Shown here: positions 8,646 through 18,059 of the stretch, piece by piece
Layout of the letters: each line of letters starts with the position of its first letter
How positions within the stretch are numbered: position 1 is the stretch's first letter
Made by a program: the position numbers and the translations under genes
The notes under the pieces: model-generated
Database searches by the model: none
What the model saw: only the letters and a program-made list of their open reading frames with translations
Told to the model about the DNA's origin: nothing
From: Bacteroidales bacterium Phil6
GTDB taxonomy: Bacteria; Bacteroidota; Bacteroidia; Bacteroidales; F082
Length of the DNA stretch: 51,117 nt
Assembly (NCBI GenBank): GCA_002633315.1
Contig: NWBN01000001.1
Location: forward strand, 1 to 51,117
Direction of reading: 5' to 3'

Positions 8646-9732
8646 TTATTTGATGATAAAGATTGCATCAGCCAAACTCTTATAATGATTTCCTTTGAAT
8701 GAGAAGTTTATCGTTTTCAAAATGTCACTGTTAAAATTGTTTAAATAATCTTTTATTTTAGGCTCTATTAAAGAGAATGCACGTTTCATTTTCCAAGACT
8801 GACTTATGTCTGTAGAATCTGCAAGAATTACAAAAAGTCTGTTTTCTGCACCGAAACGCATTTCTCCTTGATTGGCATATAACCATGTCATAAGTTCAAT
8901 TGTATTTGCCTGTGATTCGTTAATAACTTCTTTACGTTTGTTATTCAATTCTTGAAGAATCTCAGTATTGCCGATCTCGGATAATTTTTCAGACAACGTA
9001 TATATTTGTTGTGTTTCTGTTAATGTGTTGTCAGCAGTGATTCCGAGTTCCTTGGCTTTTTGTTTTAACCAGGTTAGTTCTTTTTTACCGAGTTTGGCTT
9101 TTATTTTTTCATCCATATATTGATTTGGAAAAAATGTAACTTTCAGATCGATAGGAATGTTGTCAATAAAAAAATTGATACTTTTTATTTCACCTACTGC
9201 AGAGATCACTCTTTCATGTTTCTTAAATAACGATTCAATCAAATATGACGTCCAATTGTTATACCAACTTGTTTGTATATAATTCCAGGCATTTTCAGCT
9301 ATTTCGTTTTGTTTGCATAACAATTCATCATAATTACTGATAACTTTTACATATTTACTTATGAGATGTTTATCCAATGAGTTGTTTCGGTCTCCACCCC
9401 AAACATAATGACGTATCTTATATAAATCTTCTTTGAGAGTATCATTGTTTATTCCCATTGTATTATACCATTCATTGTCTTTTTCATTTAAGAAAGCATC
9501 AAGGCGTTGCATGGCATTCGGCATTGTTTCGAGTATTTCAAAGAGTTCAGCGTTTTGTTCTGCAATTTTGGAGGAAGAAAGAGTTATTTTATTCTCATTT
9601 AATAAAATGTTGTATTTGTTTGCCTCTACATATTGCTCTGACTTTGAGCCATAAGACAGCATTTTCGTTGTGATTGAATGCATACAGGTCTTGTGTTTTG
9701 AATGCTTTATTCCATTTTTCAAAATTTGTCAT
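8646..9732 (-). CDS. Type II restriction endonuclease, frameshifted near the 5' end
   Basis: The nuclease partner of the methylase encoded 12 bp upstream. The body (stop at 8646) contains VGEIKS..., then PIDLKVTFFP about a dozen residues later, giving an E...D-x-K pattern (Lys codon at 9141-9143) consistent with a PD-(D/E)XK nuclease core, and a conserved-looking segment TSWYNNWTSYLIESLFKKHE. The frame of this body has no ATG in a sensible place: it begins after a TGA with a TTG at 9722. The best start is the ATG at 9732 in another frame, encoding MTNFEKWNKAFKTQ... through NENA; that frame then runs to a stop at about codon 43. A single extra base between about 9651 and 9672 would explain it. 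The gene may be inactive, may start internally (MHSITTK), or may reflect a sequencing error. The recognition sequence cannot be read off. Confidence 0.7.
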
Positions 9733-9744
9733 GATTGCAAGTGT

Positions 9745-10800
9745 TTATTTTGTTGTGCACACTAAAAGGATTTCACTGCTTCCGGCTACGCTGCCTTTTC
9801 CACCGCGACCCGTATTATATGTCTTTCTTTTTATCTTTACATTACGGTAAGGTTCTATCAACCCAATCATAGTATCAATGTCGGGATAACTGCGATCATT
9901 GTAACTTATCAGCCAATTGGGAATGTGATTAGCACGCTCGAACATTAATTTAAGACTTGAAACAGCTTCACTGTTTTTGTCAAATCCGCTGTATCTTTTG
10001 GGTTCATATCGTTTGGTTCCGTTTACAAACTGTTTGTCTTTCCAATATTCGACATAAGTCTCCAACAAATGGTAAAATGACTGATAGTCAGCATGACTGT
10101 TGCAATATGGAGGGTCAAAATATACCAAGTCTATGTCTTTCAACAGAGGCAATAGTTCGAGAATGTTTTTATTATAACTGATATTTTTTTGTTTGTTGTC
10201 GAAAATTGCAGCATTGTAGTCGGGAAGTAAATCCGTAAACAATTCTTTTAATGGTCTTATTAAACTGCGATTGCGTTTTACACGGGCAGGATCAGCAGCA
10301 TACACCAATGCTTGAGTATGAGCAAAATGACCCATGGTAACTTTTCGTGTCATGCTTCTGCACATTATAGTCAATGCCAATGCTTGCTTATATTGATTGT
10401 TCAGTTTGTGGACATTGCTGCGAAAACTGTCGGCAAATACGGAATCTTCATGCCGGAAAAACAAACCGGAGTATAATTTGTCAATTAAATTGAACTCAGA
10501 AGGATTGCTGTTGTCTGAAAAAAGAATTTCAATATCATGTTTTTCAAGTATAAATCCAGGATTTTCTATCAGAGCCTTGCCAGTAAGATTGTTAAAACTC
10601 AAAAAATCATTGGTAATGACCTTTTTACCAAGTTGTTTGAGCATATATGCTATGGATTGTGAACCGGAGAAGGCGTCCAGCACGGTATTGACGTCATCCG
10701 GGATATATTGAGCAATCCATCCTCTGTGAATATATTTCGCTCCTAAATATTGAGGTTCTGGAAACTTGAAATCCAAATATTTTGTGTCCTTGAAAAGCAT
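9745..10800 (-). CDS. DNA adenine-specific (N6) methyltransferase of an R-M system
   Basis: A 351-aa methylase. The S-adenosylmethionine-binding motif is LDAFSGSQS (41-49) with the acidic ND at 64-65, and the catalytic motif DPPY is at 229-232; this I-to-IV order with DPPY indicates an N6-adenine methylase of the D12/Dam-like group. A target-recognition region lies between the two motifs. It is followed directly by the nuclease gene, the usual order that lets protection come before cutting. If the nuclease is truly broken, this methylase would be left as an orphan that still marks the genome. A minus-strand -7 box lies just upstream. Confidence 0.88.
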   Translation of the reverse strand: MLFKDTKYLDFKFPEPQYLGAKYIHRGWIAQYIPDDVNTVLDAFSGSQSIAYMLKQLGKKVITNDFLSFNNLTGKALIENPGFILEKHDIEILFSDNSNPSEFNLIDKLYSGLFFRHEDSVFADSFRSNVHKLNNQYKQALALTIMCRSMTRKVTMGHFAHTQALVYAADPARVKRNRSLIRPLKELFTDLLPDYNAAIFDNKQKNISYNKNILELLPLLKDIDLVYFDPPYCNSHADYQSFYHLLETYVEYWKDKQFVNGTKRYEPKRYSGFDKNSEAVSSLKLMFERANHIPNWLISYNDRSYPDIDTMIGLIEPYRNVKIKRKTYNTGRGGKGSVAGSSEILLVCTTK

Positions 10801-10816
10801 GATATTTATTTACTTG

Positions 10817-10824
10817 CAAAAGTA
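10817..10824 (-). promoter_or_regulatory. Probable -7 box for the methylase gene
   Basis: The minus strand reads TACTTTTG, matching TAnnTTTG, 17 bp before the methylase ATG. The short TCGATT-rich sequence just upstream could hold an operator but this was not resolved. Confidence 0.4.
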
Positions 10825-11207
10825 CTCGATTTTATCGATTAAAATGATATTGTGTATAATTATTTTGTCTAATCTTATTTCTCGATAATATGAAATGATG
10901 TTTATGAAATAAGTCGAAATTCGTGGAATTGTCATAATTATATTGATGTACTTGAATTTTTCATGTAATACATTATGTTGGCAATAAATGAAAATATTTC
11001 TTGAGACATTCCATTATCATTTGAAACAGATTTCAATGATGTCGGAGACCCGGCAGCATTCTGTTTTTTGTTAAATACTATACCTCATTTTCATGAAAGA
11101 TAGGTGATTGCCTGTGTTCCGGCATCGTCAGTTGTCAGAATAACAGATGTTATTGTGAAGATGCAATATTCTTATTCTATCGTATATTCACTTTCATTAC
11201 TTTGTAT

Positions 11208-11215
11208 TATCTTTG
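11208..11215 (+). promoter_or_regulatory. Probable -7 box for the sialidase gene
   Basis: TATCTTTG is a perfect match to TAnnTTTG, 16 bp before the ATG at 11232. It supports that ATG over the upstream in-frame TTG at 11202, which would lie inside the promoter. Confidence 0.5.
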
Positions 11216-11231
11216 CTGCAAAAGAAATGTT

Positions 11232-12374
11232 ATGAAAACCGCAAAGATATTTATTGCTTTTATAATGCTGTCAGTATTCATGACTAATATGGCGGCACAG
11301 GAAGGTGTGGAGAGGACTTTGTTGTTCTCGCCGGGAGACTATGGCTCGCGAAATTACAGGATTCCTGCCGTTATTACTGCATCCGACGGCAGCATTGTGT
11401 CATTTACCGACAGACGCAAGTTCAGTGAGGCTGACCTTCCTGAAGATATCGACATTGTCTGCAGATATAGTACGGATAATGGCAGGACGTGGAGCGAGCC
11501 TGTCGTTGTGGCGGAAGGGAAAGGCAGAGGCGCCGGCTATGGCGATTGTGCCGTGTCGCGTGCTGCAGATGACAATGTGTTGATAGCGGTTTTTGTCGGC
11601 GGCTGCGGCTTGTGGGAGTCAACGGCTGACAATCCGCAACGTTCTTATATGGTGCGAAGCTATGATAACGGCAGGACATGGAGCGAGCCGAGAGATATCA
11701 CTCCTTATATCTTCGGAAAAGATTGTCCCGACCCGGTACGTCAGACATGGAGAGCCTCGTTCTTTGGCTCCGGCAACGGATTGGTGACACGAAACGGACG
11801 TGTCATGTTCGTCGCCGCCGTACGTGAAAATGATGAATATAAACTTAACAATTATGTCGTTTATTCAGACGATAATGGCGAGACCTGGCATTTGTCGCAG
11901 CGTGCTTCACAAGGCGGCGACGAGGCGAAAGTGACTGAACTCGCCGACGGATCTATACTGATGAGCATTAGACATTCAGGAAAACGATGGTACAATATAT
12001 CGCATGACGGCGGTATTAGCTGGAATGATACCGTGTCTGAATGGGATGACTTGACGGGTCCTGCCTGTAACGGTGACATGATACGTTATTCTTTTGCCGA
12101 CAGTAACGGCAAACGTGACATATTGCTGCATTCACTGCCCCAGGGCGATACACGACGCGATGTTTCGGTTTATTATAGTCTCGATGAAGGTTCGACATGG
12201 CATCTTGGCAAATGTGTGGTGCCTCGTTATTCGGCTTATTCTTCATTGTGTGTGCTCCCGGACGGTACGATTGGACTGTATGTTGAGGAAAAACAACATG
12301 ATGAAGATGGCTATGAGATGGTGTTTTACCGTTTTGACCCGGACTGGCTGATGAATGGTAAACTTTCGGACTGA
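11232..12374 (+). CDS. nanH: Secreted exo-alpha-sialidase (neuraminidase, GH33)
   Basis: A 380-aa enzyme starting MKTAKIFIAFIMLSVFM with a signal peptide cleaved near MAAQ (residue 23). It shows the sialidase hallmark YRIP (42-45, first Arg of the arginine triad), a DRR motif (60-62), and five Asp-boxes of the S-x-D-x-G-x-T/S-W form (80-87, 143-150, 212-219, 257-264, 316-323), defining a six-bladed propeller. GGDEAKVTELADG (about 228-240) carries the expected acidic residue, SIRHSG another triad Arg, and AYSSL the likely nucleophilic Tyr336. It releases terminal sialic acid from host glycans. No sialic-acid uptake or catabolic genes are adjacent, so the sugar may be used through genes elsewhere or only removed to expose other glycans. 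Confidence 0.93.
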   Translation: MKTAKIFIAFIMLSVFMTNMAAQEGVERTLLFSPGDYGSRNYRIPAVITASDGSIVSFTDRRKFSEADLPEDIDIVCRYSTDNGRTWSEPVVVAEGKGRGAGYGDCAVSRAADDNVLIAVFVGGCGLWESTADNPQRSYMVRSYDNGRTWSEPRDITPYIFGKDCPDPVRQTWRASFFGSGNGLVTRNGRVMFVAAVRENDEYKLNNYVVYSDDNGETWHLSQRASQGGDEAKVTELADGSILMSIRHSGKRWYNISHDGGISWNDTVSEWDDLTGPACNGDMIRYSFADSNGKRDILLHSLPQGDTRRDVSVYYSLDEGSTWHLGKCVVPRYSAYSSLCVLPDGTIGLYVEEKQHDEDGYEMVFYRFDPDWLMNGKLSD

Positions 12375-12560
12375 AACGGAATGATGTCGTCATGACATGG
12401 GATTGACATGCTGTGTCTCATTAAAACAAATTATTAAAAATCAATGTTGTGGTTTTGATGCTTACAAGGCTTTGAGGTCGGAAAGACTATTGTTACAATA
12501 AAAATGGACCAGGTTTTATTTTTGATATGGGATATATAAAATGTTGAAAAAACAGATAAA

Positions 12561-12604
12561 TGTATCCTAAATGTATCCTTGATGTATCCTGAATGTATCC
12601 TTCT
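12561..12604. repeat. Four-copy 11-bp tandem repeat
   Basis: Units at 12561, 12572, 12583 and 12594 each begin TGTATCCT and end in three variable bases. The 11-bp period is close to one DNA helical turn, so all copies face the same side of the helix, as in protein-binding arrays. No reading frame uses it. Confidence 0.85.
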
Positions 12605-12840
12605 TTTATAAATCAAACAAACAGAATGTTGACCGAAAAAATGATATTGATACAAAAGATGTCTTAAAAGGCAGATGAAAATACATGGATTTCTTATTCA
12701 TTATTGTCAGGTAAAAGTCTGAGAAATAAAAATCAATGTGGAATTTTCTTTTCATAAGTTTCAATGTTTGGTTTGTCTTTGTATTGGTGCTATATTAATT
12801 ATTGTAAATCATTGCTGTAGGGATAAAATCTTTATATGAA

Positions 12841-12865
12841 ATTTATTTATGGACAAATGTTATTT
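12841..12865. repeat. 25-bp direct repeat, copy 1
   Basis: It matches 12916-12940 with two differences over 25 bp (core ACAAATGTTATTT). The two copies bracket the hairpin at 12879-12903 and are 75 bp apart. Confidence 0.75.
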
Positions 12866-12878
12866 TTTAACGAATTGA

Positions 12879-12903
12879 AGAGACGCCATGGTATGACGTC
12901 TCT
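12879..12903. repeat. Palindromic hairpin element (REP-like)
   Basis: AGAGACGCCAT, then a GGT loop, then ATGACGTCTCT: 11-bp arms with one mismatch. There is no T-run, so it does not look like a terminator. Short AGACGNNAT-type palindromes are common dispersed repeats in bacterial genomes. Confidence 0.65.
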
Positions 12904-12915
12904 ACTTTGTGTGAT

Positions 12916-12940
12916 ATTTATTTAAGAACAAATGTTATTT
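12916..12940. repeat. 25-bp direct repeat, copy 2
   Basis: Second copy of the sequence at 12841-12865, differing at two positions, on the other side of the hairpin. Confidence 0.75.
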
Positions 12941-13111
12941 AGGAGTGAAAAACATTATGGATTTCATGGGAGTCCGACAAATTATTATAAATTAATTGAT
13001 TATCAATATAAATATAACTCCTTTGATTGATTTATTGGTATATAAGCATGATTTTCAAAGTATTATAAATCAGGCTCAAAAAGTCCACCGGTTAATGATG
13101 TTAAATGTAAC

Positions 13112-13647
13112 TATTTTTTCCTTTCTTTTTTATATTAATGATAATAAGATTATTGTTTTACAAGTTTCAATACAGATTTTCCCGAGACGGATTCAACACT
13201 CATGAAGTAAATTCCGGAATTGAGAGTGCTCATGTTTATCCCGGTGTTGCCGTGATAAGATTGTCGGTAAACCATACAGCCTGTTACATCGTAGATTGTT
13301 ATAATATCATTGTCATGCAGTCCATCTATGGATAAGACATCGGAAACGGGGTTGGGCCATATTAAAGTTGAGTTCGATGAAAACTCCGGCATGTCTGAAA
13401 CTTCATCGAATAGAGCAGTGATAAGGTAGTTGCGAGTAACGAAATGCCTGTAGTCTGGATCACAGGAGATAGTGTCGCCGTCTTGGTTAATCCAGCACAC
13501 GAACTGGAAGCCGTTGGAAGGGGAGGCATTAAGTTGTGCACGGTCGCCGAAGAGATAATAGCCTGAACCGTTTACGAAGCCTGCGTCTGCAGGTTCGGCA
13601 ACAAGTTCGACTGAAAATTCAGAATACACCGACTCGCGGCTGCGGTA
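13112..13647. repeat. 536-bp direct repeat, copy A
   Basis: By eye it matches 18059-18594 without gaps and with three base differences (near 13207, 13294 and 13428); two are synonymous and one changes Tyr to Asn. It covers the last 166 codons of the propeller gene plus 38 bp of downstream DNA. Confidence 0.92.
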
Positions 13648-14661
13648 AATCATATTATCAGCCCATTGACTATAAGCGTAGAGGTAACCATCCGGAGAAA
13701 GATATAAATTATGAATGGGAATAGATGTCATGTCTTCCAAAGGGTCAAACGATTTACCATCATCAGAGGAGCGAAATACACCTTGAGGAATGCCGAGATC
13801 ACAATGGCGGACAGTGTAGAGGATATCGTTAGAATCGACAACAATGGAAGGAATACATTCAAAACAGTTGGGCAACAGTTCCCAAGTGGCGCCAAAATCC
13901 TCAGACTTATAGAGTGAATGGTCCCAGTCATAACTGCTGGCAAATATCACATTATGCGAGTTTTTTGCAAAAGATTCCATAAAATTGTCTTCTAATTCCA
14001 CAAATTCCCAAGTATCTCCATTATCGATGGAGCGTAAAATGCCGCCCAGGTCCCACATCAAATAATCGGTGACACTTGCCAAAAGGATACCGTTTCCCAC
14101 ATCAATAAAATCTTTAACTTGGGTAGTACCGCCTTCAAGTTGGAAAGCATATTCCCATGAATAATTATTCCAGTCTTTATTTTTGTAAATACCCTCCCAA
14201 CCACCAATAAACAAAGTGGTGTCTTCTGTACCCAGAATAGCCGTAATATTGTCTTTTCCTGGATTTGGTATCCCAATCCATCCGGTACTTCCTTCTTCCA
14301 AAACATACAAACCATGATAAGCACCTGAAGTAGCAAACAACCTTCCGTCGAAATTTTGGTATAAACGGTAAATATAAACACCGGAAAGTCCCAAAGAGTC
14401 CCAGGTTATACCTTCATCTTTTGATGTGAAAACTCCTTTTCTATCTCCCAATGCAACCACAATATTTCCTTGTTTATCCTCAGTAAGAGAACGAACCCCG
14501 GAATTAGGCAATGGAGGTTCAATGATAGTCCAGAAGTCATTGGCCGGATTGCTTTTTGTCAGGTTTTGAGCATAAGATATATTATAGCTAAAGAACATCA
14601 GAACAAAAAATATTGCTGATGGTACAAGCGTTTTTAAAAAATTTAAATATTTTCTTTTCAT
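13150..14661 (-). CDS. Secreted beta-propeller protein with type IX sorting domain (copy A)
   Basis: A 503-aa protein. Residues 1-31 form a signal peptide (ending SYAQ). NLTKSNPANDFW is followed by a sialidase/Vps10-like propeller with Asp-box-like turns (SKDEGITW, SIDNGDTW, SEDFGATW, SSDDGKSF) that lacks a full sialidase Arg triad, so it is more likely a binding domain than an enzyme. Next is a divergent InlB B-repeat-type module (about 350-420: AEPADAGFVNGSGYY... WINQDGDTISCD), then a C-terminal type IX sorting domain beginning LIWPNPVSDVLSI and ending GIYFMSV...KLVKQ. Cargo of this type crosses the outer membrane through SprA. The last third is nearly identical to the gene at 18097, whereas the propellers differ. 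Ligand unknown. Confidence 0.88.
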   Translation of the reverse strand: MKRKYLNFLKTLVPSAIFFVLMFFSYNISYAQNLTKSNPANDFWTIIEPPLPNSGVRSLTEDKQGNIVVALGDRKGVFTSKDEGITWDSLGLSGVYIYRLYQNFDGRLFATSGAYHGLYVLEEGSTGWIGIPNPGKDNITAILGTEDTTLFIGGWEGIYKNKDWNNYSWEYAFQLEGGTTQVKDFIDVGNGILLASVTDYLMWDLGGILRSIDNGDTWEFVELEDNFMESFAKNSHNVIFASSYDWDHSLYKSEDFGATWELLPNCFECIPSIVVDSNDILYTVRHCDLGIPQGVFRSSDDGKSFDPLEDMTSIPIHNLYLSPDGYLYAYSQWADNMIYRSRESVYSEFSVELVAEPADAGFVNGSGYYLFGDRAQLNASPSNGFQFVCWINQDGDTISCDPDYRHFVTRNYLITALFDEVSDMPEFSSNSTLIWPNPVSDVLSIDGLHDNDIITIYDVTGCMVYRQSYHGNTGINMSTLNSGIYFMSVESVSGKSVLKLVKQ

Positions 14662-14693
14662 ATTGTTATTATTTTATAGAGTTAAAATTCTTT

Positions 14694-14738
14694 TAATTAA
14701 CAATCTTACCCTAGCTTTCAGGGTAAGATTGTTAATTA
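14694..14738. terminator. Perfect 19-bp inverted repeat, probable terminator
   Basis: TAATTAACAATCTTACCCT (14694-14712), a 7-nt loop, and its exact complement (14720-14738). It lies about 40 bp past the stop of the protease gene and ahead of propeller gene A. In the minus direction the stem is followed by A-rich rather than T-rich DNA, so it may act as a hairpin that stops RNA decay as much as a classical terminator. Confidence 0.7.
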
Positions 14739-14777
14739 TATTAGCACAATTTATGTTTTTTAAATTAAAGACAATGC

Positions 14778-17700
14778 TTAATTTTTTATTAATTTTTTGA
14801 CAAGACTTGTACCATTTTTATCAATTACATTTACAAAATAAACACCGGAGTTAATATTATTTAAATCGACATGTATGGAAGAGTCATTAGTGTGAAGCAT
14901 TAGAACACATTGACCCATTGCGTTGTAAATCTTGACAAGTTCTATTTTTTCACCTATTATCATTATTGTTTGGTCGAAAGGATTTGGAAAAATGCTTATA
15001 TTGTTTTCATTTAACTTTTCTGAGTAATTATTTGATTCCTCATTAAGAGATTTATTGTTTTCGAACTTCAATTGGCTTAAAGCGTAATCGGTAAAAGTTG
15101 AATGAGCTTCGCGAGATTTTGGAATATATTGTTGCAAGTTTCCAGTTATGGATTTATTACCTTCTTCCTCAATCTTTAAGTATAGATAGCCTAAGTCTAT
15201 TCTTGCAAAGATGCTATCATTGTATGGTGTGTTATCATCTGTTATTACATTTTCGTACCATGAAATTGCGGAGTTATAATTTTTTAGTTCTTCATCGCAT
15301 TTATTAGCAAGGACATTTGCCATCTTCGATAAGTCTTCGTTACCTTGAATAGAATTATTTGTTAGATAATAAGACTGTAAGGAGGCGTAATCGTTGCCGG
15401 CAAGAGCCTCAATTTGGAATAGTTTTTTCATGGCATTTGATGCACTGACAGATGTAGGAAACATTTCAATTATTTCTTTGTAAGTAAGTTTAGCTGATGA
15501 AAATAAACCTTCAGTTTGCAATGAATCGGCTTCTTTCATCATTATGTCCGATTCATCATATTGCGAATAGCATTCTCCCCAATTCCATTTCGGCAAATAA
15601 TCAAAATAAACAGCATTATTGCCGGTATTGTTGGTGGTAAAATGTTGTTCAATCTGCGAGTTGCTTAAATTTCCCCAGTTATTGTATTCCAAATCCAAAC
15701 GAATCTGCAGTCCGCGATCTGTATAATCATCGTATTGCACAAACCATGCATTATTAGAATTTGTGATGTTGTTGTAACGAAACTCTTGTGGCATGCTTCC
15801 TCGGTGGATTTGTACTTCGCAATAGTTGTTATCGTGGATATATTGTGTTTGATTTGGGTTCAATGCTCCACAACTGCCATTAAAACTATTCACAATACTA
15901 TTATTAAGTAATCTGACACCATATCCACAAGAGGTAATAACATTTCGAATAACATTAACCCGACCAGCCAATAATGTCAAACCTACTTCTGTACAACCTT
16001 TAATTTCATTTCTGTAAATCCTACTGTTGTTACTTAATGTCCCGCTATTATGAATTATAATACCATTAGTATAATGTTTTGTATTCATTAAACCAATTCC
16101 ATTGATAATATTGTCCATAATTGTAACATAATTGTAACCATACACTTTAATCGCATATTCACATACTCCAATTATAGATGTGAAGTTACAATTAACCACA
16201 GAAATTTCAGGTATATATGCATAATCTTTTCCTTCTGTTGCTTCCACTTCTAACGAAGCGTTTATAAATGTGCAATTTGATAAATGAACAATTCGTCCAT
16301 TATTTACTTTAATTTTTAATGTAGCTCCATTTTCTGCAATAAACTTAACATTATTGCCAATCTCAACATCACAATTAATTTCAATTTCACAATTGCCTTG
16401 TTTGGCGGTGATAACAGCATTATCACCAATTACTAGATTAGAATTTGAATAAAATACTAAATTACAATCGTAACTGTCAGTTCCATACATATCTAATCTG
16501 ACACTATCGTTTAAAGTGAAAGTTCCGTCCTTTACAGTTACAGTTCTGCGTACTACACGGTCGGATGTTACAGTAAAATCGTTCTGAATCGGTTTTTCAA
16601 ATGGCAGAAGATGATAGTTGATGCCCAATCTTGTATGACCATTATTCGCAATAAATACACTTTGATTTCCTTGATAAGGTAACTCAAAGGTTTCATTCCA
16701 CCGATAGTCTATCAACGAATAATCAGAAATTATACCATTATAAAGCGATGAATTATCATCTTCTTCTACAACGAAGTACACTTTCCCGACTTCTCCATTA
16801 TCAAGTTGGTTTTTAAAAAACTGTCCAAAATCCAAACCTAATTCGATAGGGTCGTTATTATTGGCGAGACCCTGCATAGCCAAATAATCGAATTGTGGCA
16901 ATTTTGACCAATTAAAAGCTATATATGCCGAATCGGCATTAATTCCTGGTTGTGCTGCATCTGTGGAATAATCGGCGTAAAATGTTAAAGCACGCCTGTT
17001 TGGATGCTGAATATTCATTTTTAGCATAAGTTCGGGAGAATAACTTTCTGTTACAGTCAAGCAATAAATTTCATTATTGTAAATATCTCCTTCAGTATTT
17101 GCAACTAATCGATAGGGCATATAAACAAAGCCATCATTTTTGTATCCTGTTCCCCATGAGTTTGCAACTTTGAACGCGCCTCTCTCCCATTGTGCAACAT
17201 TATTGCCTGGGTTAGTAAACTGTCCATCCCCATTAAAGTCAAACATTAAATCGTCATCATAACCAACAATAGTCAGTGCGTGAAGTCCATCATTTCCCCA
17301 ACTTTTTACTATATGTATAGTATCGTCATTTTCAGTGAATATCGTATCATACTGAGCATTATATATATTAGCACAAAAAACAGCCACGCCTCCGGATGTA
17401 TCTCCCTGGCAGTGATCGTTAATCCAATGTTTGATTTTATCAATTTTTATACTTGTAAGCATTAATTCCTTTTCGTAAGTTAGAATAACTTTGTTGGTTA
17501 AAGCATGATAATAATGTTCATATCCTGTTTCCCATACATTTATTCTGTCAGGGAAAGGTAGGGGCTTGTACATGCCGCCATATTCTTCTGAAGATGGTAC
17601 ACCACATTGGTTAATAATATCCCAACCATTTTGAGGCCATGTGCCACGATTAGAAAACTCCTCATTTAAAAAATTGTATGTGAAATGAGTTGGATACTGA

Positions 17701-18059
17701 TTCGATTGTGTGTCAGAGGGTAAATTGCGTAAGCGGTTAACTTCATAAGTAAATGCATATCCAACACCTGCAGCTTGTCCGCAACAACCATCAGGTCCTT
17801 GATTGAAAATTGGCCTGAACCAGCTACGAATAGAATTATCCACTTTACTCGGTAATGTGGTTGCTTCGGATTCTGGACTTATTCTCAAAATAGGAATAGC
17901 AGCTAATTTTGCTTCTATTTCAGGTGTAACAACAAGTCCTCCTGCTATCCATGGTTCGCCATTCGGATCAGGATTGCAGTTGATCAATTCTTGAGCATTC
18001 AAACTCATAAACATGGCAAATAATACCATAAGGCTAAAAGATTTAGTAAAATTTTTCAT
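14778..18059 (-). CDS. Secreted papain-like (C1) cysteine protease with type IX sorting domain
   Basis: A 1093-aa exported protein with signal peptide 1-23. The protease domain (about 75-320) carries the papain pattern: oxyanion Gln87 (NQGPDGCCGQ), catalytic Cys93 six residues later, His260 (GLHALTIVGYDDD) and Asn300 (VANSWGTGY). A DFNGDGQ loop (274-280) looks calcium-binding. After a beta-rich region comes a stretch of Asn-rich parallel beta-helix repeats (about 530-800), then a helical TPR-like part (about 860-1000), and a sorting domain (FPNPFDQTIMIIG ... LVKKLIKN). The mix suggests a cell-surface protease held to polysaccharide or protein targets. It sits between two near-identical propeller genes, and its ATG coincides with the edge of repeat copy B. 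Confidence 0.9.
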   Translation of the reverse strand: MKNFTKSFSLMVLFAMFMSLNAQELINCNPDPNGEPWIAGGLVVTPEIEAKLAAIPILRISPESEATTLPSKVDNSIRSWFRPIFNQGPDGCCGQAAGVGYAFTYEVNRLRNLPSDTQSNQYPTHFTYNFLNEEFSNRGTWPQNGWDIINQCGVPSSEEYGGMYKPLPFPDRINVWETGYEHYYHALTNKVILTYEKELMLTSIKIDKIKHWINDHCQGDTSGGVAVFCANIYNAQYDTIFTENDDTIHIVKSWGNDGLHALTIVGYDDDLMFDFNGDGQFTNPGNNVAQWERGAFKVANSWGTGYKNDGFVYMPYRLVANTEGDIYNNEIYCLTVTESYSPELMLKMNIQHPNRRALTFYADYSTDAAQPGINADSAYIAFNWSKLPQFDYLAMQGLANNNDPIELGLDFGQFFKNQLDNGEVGKVYFVVEEDDNSSLYNGIISDYSLIDYRWNETFELPYQGNQSVFIANNGHTRLGINYHLLPFEKPIQNDFTVTSDRVVRRTVTVKDGTFTLNDSVRLDMYGTDSYDCNLVFYSNSNLVIGDNAVITAKQGNCEIEINCDVEIGNNVKFIAENGATLKIKVNNGRIVHLSNCTFINASLEVEATEGKDYAYIPEISVVNCNFTSIIGVCEYAIKVYGYNYVTIMDNIINGIGLMNTKHYTNGIIIHNSGTLSNNSRIYRNEIKGCTEVGLTLLAGRVNVIRNVITSCGYGVRLLNNSIVNSFNGSCGALNPNQTQYIHDNNYCEVQIHRGSMPQEFRYNNITNSNNAWFVQYDDYTDRGLQIRLDLEYNNWGNLSNSQIEQHFTTNNTGNNAVYFDYLPKWNWGECYSQYDESDIMMKEADSLQTEGLFSSAKLTYKEIIEMFPTSVSASNAMKKLFQIEALAGNDYASLQSYYLTNNSIQGNEDLSKMANVLANKCDEELKNYNSAISWYENVITDDNTPYNDSIFARIDLGYLYLKIEEEGNKSITGNLQQYIPKSREAHSTFTDYALSQLKFENNKSLNEESNNYSEKLNENNISIFPNPFDQTIMIIGEKIELVKIYNAMGQCVLMLHTNDSSIHVDLNNINSGVYFVNVIDKNGTSLVKKLIKN

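Larger units (their letters stand above)
10801..11231. other. Intergenic region between R-M pair and sialidase
   Basis: This 431-bp AT-rich spacer lies between divergent genes. It carries a -7 box for each side (10817-10824 minus, 11208-11215 plus). No open frame, repeat or RNA-like structure was recognised. Confidence 0.5.
12375..13111. other. Long non-coding, repeat-bearing intergenic region
   Basis: This AT-rich stretch of about 740 bp has no supported gene. It contains an 11-bp tandem repeat (12561-12604), a palindromic hairpin (12879-12903) and two 25-bp near-identical direct repeats flanking that hairpin (12841-12865 and 12916-12940). The sialidase gene ends at its left and the propeller gene's 3' repeat block begins at its right. 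Confidence 0.6.

Noticed and set aside
12434..12655. A 73-codon minus-strand frame in the spacer after the sialidase
   Set aside because: It runs through the 11-bp tandem repeat and has no signal peptide, domain or promoter.
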